Origin: Pseudomonadota bacterium
Lineage (GTDB): Bacteria > Pseudomonadota > Gammaproteobacteria > Pseudomonadales > Azotimanducaceae
Assembly (NCBI GenBank): GCA_027622495.1
Contig: JAQBYL010000080.1
Coordinates: 1 to 12,196, forward strand
DNA: 12,196 bases
Reading direction: 5' to 3'
This document shows positions 6,651 through 12,196 of this stretch, piece after piece. The position numbers were made by a program, and so were the translations under genes. The notes below the pieces were generated by a model. It saw nothing but the letters and a program-made list of their open reading frames with translations, was not told the DNA's origin and made no database searches. Within the stretch, counting starts at the first letter, position 1; every line of letters begins with the position of its first letter.

Positions 6651-6667
6651 AACGAGCAGGACTCGTT
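6651..6667 (+). other. Small hairpin in the leader of the 189-residue protein
   Basis: AACGAG (6651-6656) and CTCGTT (6662-6667) form a 6-bp stem with a 5-base loop. They lie just downstream of a candidate -10 box and 13 bases upstream of the AGGAG ribosome binding site at 6681-6685. The stem is short and AT-mixed and is followed by only a few U residues. It could be a weak terminator for the small upstream frame, an mRNA-stabilising hairpin, or chance. Confidence 0.3.
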
Positions 6668-6692
6668 GTTCCAATAACTGAGGAGACCATTG

Positions 6693-7262
6693 ATGAAAGT
6701 CCTGCGACATTATTTCATTAGCAAAGATCTGGACGATCTCGAGTCGTTTGAAGAACAACTCGAAGACGCAGGCATTGCAACCCCGCAGATCCACGTATTC
6801 AGTCTGGACGATACCAACGTTGAGAATCACCACCGTCTTCATGACGTTACGTCCCTGATGAAAAAGGACATTATCCGTTTCGGTGAATACGGCGCTGCAG
6901 CTGGTGCTGCAGGGGCTGTCGCTGTGCTGGCACTGGCCTATTTCTCAGGATGGACGACTAACGCAGCCGGCTGGATCCCCTGGATATTTCTTTCCATCGT
7001 GATTCTGGGCTTCTGCACCTGGGAAGGGGGTTTCATCGGGATTCAAAAAACCAATCACCACTTCAAACGTTTTGAACAGGTTCTGAGTGAAGGCAAACAC
7101 GTGTTTTTTGTGGATCTGACCCCAGACCAGGAAAGTGTTCTTGAACGCCTGCTTGCAAAACATCCCGGCCTCGAACTGGCAGGGACCGAAAAAGGCACCC
7201 CCTCGTGGATCATTGAAGGGCAAAAAAAGATTCCGCACTTTCTCACTGAAACGTTGCCTTAA
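6693..7262 (+). CDS. Conserved-looking two-helix membrane protein of unknown function
   Basis: This protein has 189 residues. The soluble N-terminal part (about 1-63) has the pattern strand-helix-strand (VLRHYFISKDLDDLESFEEQLEDAG, then PQIHVFSLDD), as in small alpha/beta sensor-like or stress-protein domains. It leads to a Gly/Ala-rich first membrane helix (about 67-87, AAAGAAGAVAVLALAYF, a glycine-zipper look) and a second (about 95-115). A C-terminal soluble domain follows with another strand-helix (HVFFVDLTPDQESVLERLL). Both soluble parts would face the same side. ATG 6693 is chosen over TTG 6690 because AGGAG at 6681-6685 is seven bases upstream. It lies 34 bases before the HiPIP gene in the same direction, so co-transcription is likely. 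General-stress-protein-like folds are a possibility, but no function is claimed. Confidence 0.9.
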   Translation: MKVLRHYFISKDLDDLESFEEQLEDAGIATPQIHVFSLDDTNVENHHRLHDVTSLMKKDIIRFGEYGAAAGAAGAVAVLALAYFSGWTTNAAGWIPWIFLSIVILGFCTWEGGFIGIQKTNHHFKRFEQVLSEGKHVFFVDLTPDQESVLERLLAKHPGLELAGTEKGTPSWIIEGQKKIPHFLTETLP

Positions 7263-7296
7263 ACCCTGCTGAAATAACCAAAGGAGTATTTTTCTG

Positions 7297-7626
7297 ATGA
7301 GCTACAACCGTAGAAAGTTCTTGAGTGTCACTGCAGGCGGCCTTGCAACCATCCCGCTTCTCTCAATTACCACACAGACCGCCTGGGCTGCAGACAAGCT
7401 CGCCGGAAACGACCCGATGGCTATGGCGCTCGGCTACTTCGAAGACGCAGCCAAAACAGACACCACCAAATTTCCCAAGCGCGCCGGTGCGGAAGGCGAA
7501 AAGCAGTTTTGTGACAACTGCGCACAGTACAAGGTTACCGAAGAAGGCTGGGGCACCTGCGCTATCTTCCCGGGCAAACTGGTCGCTGGCAGAGGCTGGT
7601 GCAACGTCTGGGTTCCGATCCCCTGA
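7297..7626 (+). CDS. High-potential iron-sulfur protein (HiPIP), Tat-exported
   Basis: This is a small periplasmic electron carrier holding one [4Fe-4S]3+/2+ cluster (109-residue precursor). The N-terminus carries a twin-arginine signal (NRRKFLSVTAGG, Arg5-Arg6), a hydrophobic stretch, and a likely cleavage site after AWA at residue 31. Tat export fits a cofactor inserted before translocation. The four cluster cysteines are C72, C75, C88 and C102 (C-x2-C-x12-C-x13-C), in FCDNCAQY, GTCAIFPG and GWCNVW, the HiPIP signature. AAGGAG at 7281-7286 supports the ATG. The gene follows the 189-residue membrane protein by 34 bases and ends at the terminator shared with the oxidase operon. HiPIPs can donate electrons to cytochrome oxidases in some proteobacteria, so this position suggests, but does not prove, that the HiPIP serves the adjacent enzyme. 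Confidence 0.95.
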   Translation: MSYNRRKFLSVTAGGLATIPLLSITTQTAWAADKLAGNDPMAMALGYFEDAAKTDTTKFPKRAGAEGEKQFCDNCAQYKVTEEGWGTCAIFPGKLVAGRGWCNVWVPIP

Positions 7627-7638
7627 AACCTAACTCAT

Positions 7639-7672
7639 AAAAAAAGGACGACTTGTTGTCGTCCTTTTTTTT
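7639..7672. terminator. Bidirectional rho-independent terminator
   Basis: A perfect stem GGACGAC (7646-7652) / GTCGTCC (7658-7664) with loop TTGTT is flanked by seven A on the left and eight T on the right. It can therefore end transcription in both directions. It lies 12 bases after the HiPIP stop and 36 bases beyond the subunit IV stop of the leftward cox operon, between two convergent transcripts. Confidence 0.93.
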
Positions 7673-7708
7673 GTTCCCGTCTACCAGAAGCGAAACGTTA
7701 CGGATCCG

Positions 7709-8056
7709 CTAGTGGTGGCCGACCGGGGCCGTGGGTTCAATAAAGAAGATTGTCCGGGTGAGCCAGGTGTAATCAGCCTCCAGCGACATCAGTCCGATCA
7801 ACACCAGCAGCGCAACGGGAGGGACCAGAATCGCCGTGATCAGCGCTAATCGTTCCCATTTCATATGCATGAAGATTGCGACGATGAAGCCTGCCTTCAG
7901 GAACATGAAAATCAGAATCAACGTCCAGCGCGTGTAACTCTGAAAGTTGAAATAATCCACCATGTACGAAAAAGCCGACAGGACAAAGAGTAGCGCCCAT
8001 ATCCAGAGATAGGTACTGATCGGATGATGGGTTGTTTCTGCTGTGTGATCTGACAT
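7709..8056 (-). CDS. Cytochrome c oxidase subunit IV (prokaryotic COX4 family)
   Basis: This is a 115-residue protein with three membrane helices: STYLWIWALLFVLSAFSYMV, LILIFMFLKAGFIVAIFMHM and ALITAILVPPVALLVLIGLM. The pattern LKAGFIVAIFMHMKWE matches the small prokaryotic COX4 / CtaF-CyoD-like accessory subunit of heme-copper oxidases. It is not catalytic and is thought to help assembly or stability. GGAG precedes the ATG. The start lies 9 bases after the stop of the upstream subunit III gene, so this is the last gene of the operon before the terminator. The His-rich C-terminus (VGHH) is short and probably of no special meaning. Confidence 0.9.
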   Translation of the reverse strand: MSDHTAETTHHPISTYLWIWALLFVLSAFSYMVDYFNFQSYTRWTLILIFMFLKAGFIVAIFMHMKWERLALITAILVPPVALLVLIGLMSLEADYTWLTRTIFFIEPTAPVGHH

Positions 8057-8065
8057 GTCTGCTCC

Positions 8066-8737
8066 TTACCAGAGATAAAAGAATGCGAAGATGAAAACCC
8101 AGACCAGGTCAACAAAGTGCCAGTACAGACCAGCGATCTCGACCATTTCGAGATTGCCGTAGCGTTCCATATAAAAACCGCTGTTCACCCGCTTGGCGAC
8201 AATAAGAAGGTAGATCACCCCGGCCGAGACATGCAGACCGTGAAAACCGGTGATCATGAAGAAACAGGACCCGAACTGGGCCGCCCCCATGGGGTTCCCC
8301 CACGGTCGCACACCTTCCTCGATCAGCTTGGACCACTCGAACACCTGCATGCCGACGAACGAAGCCCCGAAAGCGGCTGTAGCGAGCATCAACCAAACCA
8401 CCTTCTTGATGTCGCCGCGGTAGCCGTAATTCACAGCCATGGCCATGGTCCCGCTCGAACTGATCAGAATGAACGTCATGATCGCGATCAGAAGCAAAGG
8501 AATGTGAGCACCGGCAATGGTCAGCGCAAACACTTCACTGGGTATTGGCCATGCCTCAACGGTCGACATCCTGACCGTCATATACGAGGTCAGAAAGCAC
8601 GAGAATATAAACGTGTCGCTGAGAAGGAAGATCCACATCATGGCCTTCCCCCACGGAACTTCGAACGTCTGTTTGTCGGCAGACCAGTCGTGGGTGATCT
8701 GGTTCCAACCGGTTACGTCAGCGCTGCTTTCAGCCAT
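8066..8737 (-). CDS. coxC: Cytochrome c oxidase subunit III, paralogue retaining the conserved acidic residues
   Basis: This is a 223-residue heme-copper oxidase subunit III with five predicted membrane helices, the short form lacking helices I-II. Family landmarks are WIFLLSDTFIFSCF (Asp41 where mitochondrial-type proteins have Glu in 'SE'), GMQVFEWSKLIEEG (Gln131, Glu134), MITGFHGLHVSAGVIYL and GLYWHFVDLVWVFIF. Subunit III surrounds subunit I and supports sustained proton pumping. A GGGGAA sequence just upstream supports the ATG. It lies 33 bases after a second subunit III gene and 9 bases before subunit IV. Of the two paralogues this one is closer to the canonical subunit III and is the likelier true structural subunit. 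NorE- or quinol-oxidase-type homologues are less likely given the neighbouring CuA subunit. Confidence 0.93.
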   Translation of the reverse strand: MAESSADVTGWNQITHDWSADKQTFEVPWGKAMMWIFLLSDTFIFSCFLTSYMTVRMSTVEAWPIPSEVFALTIAGAHIPLLLIAIMTFILISSSGTMAMAVNYGYRGDIKKVVWLMLATAAFGASFVGMQVFEWSKLIEEGVRPWGNPMGAAQFGSCFFMITGFHGLHVSAGVIYLLIVAKRVNSGFYMERYGNLEMVEIAGLYWHFVDLVWVFIFAFFYLW

Positions 8738-8770
8738 ATGTGTTCCCCAACCCCGCTAGTAATTCTTTGT

Positions 8771-9379
8771 TCATGTGGCCAACAGCAAGGCAAATATCGC
8801 AAGCCAGATGAGCAACAGAAAGTGCCAATAAGTACTGCACAGTTCAACGCTCAAACGGACATCCGCGATATCGGTTCCACGCATGACCCGAAAGGTCGCG
8901 CGCGTCCAGACCAGCAGGCCACCGATCAGGTGGATTCCGTGAAGTGCAGTCAACAAATAAAAGAATGCATTGGCCGGATTCGATGTGAGGTAGTAACCGG
9001 CTTTATCCAGTTCGCCCCAGGCAAACCACTGCCCCAGCAGGAACCCGATCGTCAGCACCCCGCCCAGGCCCAGCGCCAACAGGAGTTGTGCCGCCTGTTC
9101 TTTGCGCGCGGCACTGCGAGCTGCCTGGAACGCAAGGCTGCACATCACCAGAACTACCGTGTTAAGCCATAACACACCTGGTTCGTTGAGCGGTCGCCAG
9201 TCACCGGTATCCATACGGATGCCGTAAGCAAGACCGAACAGGCAGAACATCACTGTTAAGGCGGCGATCAGCCAACCCAGCGCAAGCTTGGCAGGTGGCA
9301 GGTCCCATGGACCGTACTCATCCATCACACCCTGATCCTGAAGCCAGGGTTTTGCGGTGATTTTGCTTAAGATGCTCAT
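8771..9379 (-). CDS. Second, divergent cytochrome c oxidase subunit III paralogue
   Basis: This is a 202-residue, five-helix subunit III family protein directly after coxA. Landmarks kept are GQWFAWGEL, NAFFYLLTALHGIHLIGGL and STYWHFLLLIWLAIFALL. It differs from its neighbour and from typical subunit III at acidic positions. The 'SE/SD' pair of the first helix reads as Ala/Leu/Thr here, and the Gln-x-x-Glu-Trp of the next helix reads Gln117-Trp-Phe-Ala120-Trp. The gene starts 13 bases after coxA, and the ATG at 9379 has only a weak ribosome binding site. An internal ATG at residue 19, preceded by CAGGG, is an alternative start. It could be an accessory or assembly subunit, or one half of a heterodimeric subunit III layer. 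Confidence 0.88.
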   Translation of the reverse strand: MSILSKITAKPWLQDQGVMDEYGPWDLPPAKLALGWLIAALTVMFCLFGLAYGIRMDTGDWRPLNEPGVLWLNTVVLVMCSLAFQAARSAARKEQAAQLLLALGLGGVLTIGFLLGQWFAWGELDKAGYYLTSNPANAFFYLLTALHGIHLIGGLLVWTRATFRVMRGTDIADVRLSVELCSTYWHFLLLIWLAIFALLLAT

Positions 9380-9392
9380 CGCAGATTCAGTC

Positions 9393-11141
9393 TTACGCCT
9401 CTACTTTGGTTCCGGGTGTTCCATCGTAAGGTACGTTCTGTGCAACGAAATCATCCTTTGCACCGGGAACAGCATAGTCATAGGCCCAGCGATGCACCTC
9501 AGGCAGATCAGGACCCCAGTTGCCATGGTGAGGCGGTGTATCCGGTGTCTGCCATTCCAGCGATGCCGCTTTCCATGGGTTATGACCAGAGGGCTTGCCT
9601 TTCCAGATGCTGACGATGATGTTGTAGATGAAGATCACCTGCACCACACCGACAAACAAGGCCGCAATGCTGATACCGGAGTTCAGCAGATGCGCGGAAT
9701 CAGGCATGAATTCGGTGTTGCCCATGGCGAAGTAGCGACGTGGGACACCGAGAAAACCGAGGTAATGCATGGGGTAGTAGATCGCGTAGGTGCCGAGAAA
9801 GGTCAACCAGAAGTGGACCTGACCGAGGGTCTCGTCGTACATGCGGCCGGTCATCTTCGGATACCAGTGATAGATCGCGGCAAACACCACCAGGATCGGC
9901 GAAACGCCCATCACCATGTGAAAGTGGGCGACCACGAAGTAGGTATCTGACAGCGGCAGGTCAATGGTGACGTTGCCCAGGAACAGACCCGTCAGACCAC
10001 CGTTGATAAACGTGAACACGAAACCGATCGCGAACAGCATGGGGACCGTGAGCTGAATGTTGCCGCGCCACAGGGTCAATACCCAGTTGTAAACCTTGAT
10101 GGCTGTGGGGATGGCAATGATCAGCGTGGTCGTCGCAAAGAAGAACCCGAAGTACGGATTCATACCGCTCACATACATGTGGTGTGCCCACACGATGAAA
10201 CTCAGTGCGCCAATGGCGACGATGGCCCAGACCATCATGCGGTAACCGAAGATGTTCTTTCTGGCATGCACGGCGAGCACATCCGAAACCATACCAAAGG
10301 CGGGCAACGCGACGATGTAGACCTCAGGGTGACCGAAGAACCAGAACAGATGCTGGAACAGCACCGGGCTGCCACCCGAGTAACTCAGGTTTTCACCTGC
10401 GGACACCAGAGCAGGCATGAAGAAACTGGTGAACAGGAGCTTGTCGAACAGCATCATGATGGCACTGACCAGCAGCGCGGGGAACGCGAGCAGACCCAGC
10501 ACGGTGGCCATGACGATGCCCCATACCGACAACGGCATGCGCATCAGGGTCATGCCGCGGGTGCGAGCCTGCAGGGCGGTCGTAATATAGTTGAGGCCGC
10601 CCATGGTGAAAGCAACAATAAACAGTGCCAGCGACAGAAGCATCAAAACAATGCCCCAGTCGTGGCCCGGTGTGCCGGGCAGAATCGTCTGCGGTGGGTA
10701 TAGCGTCCAGCCTGCACCGGTAGGACCAGCGGGGACGAAGAAGCTCGCCAGCAGCACGATGACACTGCCGAGATAAACCCAGTAGCTCAACATGTTCATG
10801 AACGGAAACACCATGTCCCTGGCACCGAGCATGAGCGGGATCAGGTAGTTGCCGAAACCACCCAGAAACAACGCGGTGAGAAGGTAGATCACCATGATCA
10901 TGCCGTGCATGGTAATGAACTGGTAATAGGCAGTTGGATCGATCAGGGAAAACGTATCCGGAAAACCGAGTTGCAGGCGCATGAGGCCCGACAGCACCAG
11001 CGCCACAAGGCCAACCACCATGGCTGTGCCGCCATACTGGATGGCGATAATTTTGTGATCCTGGCTCCAGACGTACTTTCCGATCCAGGTTTTGGGATCG
11101 TGTAGTGCCTGACCCCGATCTGCAATTGCTACATAAGCCAT
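9393..11141 (-). CDS. coxA: Cytochrome c oxidase subunit I (aa3-type, A1-like)
   Basis: This is the catalytic subunit (582 residues, 12 or more helices) that reduces O2 at the heme-CuB centre and pumps protons. Visible ligands are His79 and His408 for heme a, His406 for the high-spin heme, and His271, His320 and His321 for CuB. Tyr275 is the Tyr cross-linked to His271 (GHPEVY). D-channel residues are present: Asn98 (GNY), Asp109, Asn116 and Glu273. The K-channel lysine is Lys349 (PTAIKVY). This fits the A1 subfamily. Two oddities are Ser398 where the Mg/Mn-site His normally precedes Asp399, and a loop before HLFWFFGHPEVY about 10 residues longer than usual. GGAG at the right distance supports the ATG. 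The C-terminus is extended and hydrophilic. It lies 40 bases after coxB. Confidence 0.97.
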   Translation of the reverse strand: MAYVAIADRGQALHDPKTWIGKYVWSQDHKIIAIQYGGTAMVVGLVALVLSGLMRLQLGFPDTFSLIDPTAYYQFITMHGMIMVIYLLTALFLGGFGNYLIPLMLGARDMVFPFMNMLSYWVYLGSVIVLLASFFVPAGPTGAGWTLYPPQTILPGTPGHDWGIVLMLLSLALFIVAFTMGGLNYITTALQARTRGMTLMRMPLSVWGIVMATVLGLLAFPALLVSAIMMLFDKLLFTSFFMPALVSAGENLSYSGGSPVLFQHLFWFFGHPEVYIVALPAFGMVSDVLAVHARKNIFGYRMMVWAIVAIGALSFIVWAHHMYVSGMNPYFGFFFATTTLIIAIPTAIKVYNWVLTLWRGNIQLTVPMLFAIGFVFTFINGGLTGLFLGNVTIDLPLSDTYFVVAHFHMVMGVSPILVVFAAIYHWYPKMTGRMYDETLGQVHFWLTFLGTYAIYYPMHYLGFLGVPRRYFAMGNTEFMPDSAHLLNSGISIAALFVGVVQVIFIYNIIVSIWKGKPSGHNPWKAASLEWQTPDTPPHHGNWGPDLPEVHRWAYDYAVPGAKDDFVAQNVPYDGTPGTKVEA

Positions 11142-11181
11142 AGTATCTCCGCTTAAGCTCTGCTGGGCTTGTCCGCTGCCA

Positions 11182-12196
11182 TCACAACGTATTGATGTAG
11201 GCGACCACGTCGTCTACCGCTTGATCTGTAATCAGAATGTTCGACATGCGTACCATCTGCTGGCCGTACAAGTCCTGACCATGAGACCCCCGAATTTCGT
11301 TTTTGAAGTTCCGTAACTGACGAGCCAGATACCAATCGTCCATGCCCGCCTGACGTGGCGCATTCATGGCCTGGATGCCTTCACCACGCTCGCCATGACA
11401 GACCGCACAATTACGCCATATCCGCTCACCATTCGCGACGTCGCCGGTTACCGTGACATCGGCTTCCATATCGGGCAGGGTCTCGATATACGCAGCGACG
11501 TTATTGACAGCTGCATCGTTGAAAAGGGTCGCTGCCATGGGCGCCATCTGCTGCCCATACAGATCGTCGCTGTGCGCACCCCGTTTGCCACTCTTGTAAT
11601 TGGCGATCTGGCGCTTGGTGTACCAGGCTTCCTGACCGGCGATCTTGGGCGCATTCAGGATCGGGTTGCCTTCGCCTTGAGCCCCATGACAGGCAGTGCA
11701 CACCGCGTAGTTGGCTGCACCCGCCATGGCATCAGCGGCCGCGATAGCCTGGACCTCAGCGTAGGTCGGCTGCTGTTCCAGCCACTTGTTGTAATCAGCC
11801 TGCTCATCGACCACGACCATGCCGCGCATGGCGTGATGGCCAATACCGCAAAGCTCTTCACACAGGATCTCGTATCTGCCGGGCACCGTGGGTTCAACCC
11901 ACAGGAAAGTCACCAGCCCAGGCACCAGATCCATCTTCACCCGGAATTGTGCGACGGCAAAGTCATGCAGCACGTCTTTGGATCGAAGCAGCATTTTGAC
12001 GGGGGTATTGACCAGCAGATGCACTTCACCGTTTTCTATCAGCACGTCGTCCTGACCTTTGGGATCCTCAGGATTCATACCGAACGGGTTATCGTCTTTT
12101 ACGAGGGTTGCATCCACCGAACCGAATTCGCCGTCTTCACCAGGCAACCGGAATGTCCAGTGCCATTGCTGCCCAACCGCCTCAACTTCTTTGGCA
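11182..12196 (-). CDS. coxB: Cytochrome c oxidase subunit II fused to two cytochrome c domains (5' end cut by window edge)
   Basis: The visible 337 residues begin in the subunit II periplasmic domain (EVEAVGQQWHWTFR). The N-terminal membrane anchor lies outside the window. Counting from the first full codon, the CuA ligands are intact: His77, Cys112, Glu114, Cys116, His120 and Met123 (CEELCGIGHHAM). After about residue 140 come two c-type heme domains, CTACH at 166-170 and CAVCH at 263-267. Each ends with a similar block (DLYGQQM-x2-M) carrying the probable axial Met. The two domains look like an internal duplication, as in cytochrome c4. This is a caa3-type subunit II with an extra heme. It would accept electrons from a soluble donor and pass them heme to heme to CuA. 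It is the first visible gene of the leftward operon; the promoter is outside. Confidence 0.96.
   Translation of the reverse strand, partial: AKEVEAVGQQWHWTFRLPGEDGEFGSVDATLVKDDNPFGMNPEDPKGQDDVLIENGEVHLLVNTPVKMLLRSKDVLHDFAVAQFRVKMDLVPGLVTFLWVEPTVPGRYEILCEELCGIGHHAMRGMVVVDEQADYNKWLEQQPTYAEVQAIAAADAMAGAANYAVCTACHGAQGEGNPILNAPKIAGQEAWYTKRQIANYKSGKRGAHSDDLYGQQMAPMAATLFNDAAVNNVAAYIETLPDMEADVTVTGDVANGERIWRNCAVCHGERGEGIQAMNAPRQAGMDDWYLARQLRNFKNEIRGSHGQDLYGQQMVRMSNILITDQAVDDVVAYINTL

Noticed and set aside
8117..9172. A long rightward open frame of 351 codons opposite the two subunit III genes.
   Set aside because: It is rich in His, Gln, Arg and Pro with no hydrophobic pattern or domain, and the opposite strand encodes two clear membrane proteins. 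It is an antisense shadow.
9393..9950. Rightward open frames opposite the 3' end of coxA.
   Set aside because: They have no ribosome binding site or recognisable domain, and coxA on the other strand has every catalytic residue.

Overview
The window looks like a stretch of chromosome from an aerobic, heterotrophic gammaproteobacterium, possibly marine. This rests on the combination of an aa3-type cytochrome oxidase operon, a Tat-exported high-potential iron-sulfur protein (HiPIP), heme O synthase and an acetoin-dehydrogenase-type 2-oxoacid dehydrogenase cluster. The sequence does not resolve a genus. No rRNA, tRNA, CRISPR array, insertion sequence or phage gene was seen, and there is no gene-free stretch over 300 bases.

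Layout. (1) At the left edge, the start of a ThuA-like gene runs leftward out of the window, divergent from a TetR-family regulator. (2) Positions 1148-5498 hold a tightly spaced rightward operon: E1 alpha (acoA-like), E1 beta (acoB-like), acoX and an E2 acyltransferase with two peripheral-subunit-binding domains. No E3 gene (lipoamide dehydrogenase) and no AcoR-type activator is present here. (3) ctaB (heme O synthase) is convergent to that operon. Its leader carries a perfect 9-bp inverted repeat. (4) A rightward block holds a possible 44-residue membrane peptide, a 189-residue two-helix membrane protein of unknown function, and the HiPIP. It ends at a bidirectional terminator at 7639-7672. 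(5) Converging on that terminator from the right is a leftward terminal oxidase operon: coxB (subunit II fused to two cytochrome c domains, cut by the right edge), coxA, two different subunit III genes, and a subunit IV gene.

How the parts fit. The oxidase operon supplies a complete structural set, with CuA, two covalent hemes, and heme a / heme-CuB in subunit I. CtaB supplies a step of heme a synthesis. The HiPIP is a plausible periplasmic electron carrier that could feed the oxidase through the fused cytochrome c domains. The aco-like operon would make acetyl-CoA and NADH from acetoin or a related 2-oxo substrate, probably under control of the adjacent TetR protein. Its link to respiration is metabolic rather than genetic.

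Most worth a second look: the diheme subunit II, the paired subunit III paralogues of which one has lost conserved acidic residues, the tandem E3/E1-binding domains in the E2, the uncharacterised membrane protein next to the HiPIP, and the inverted repeat in the ctaB leader. These are unusual variants of known systems. I see no clear evidence for a wholly new system.
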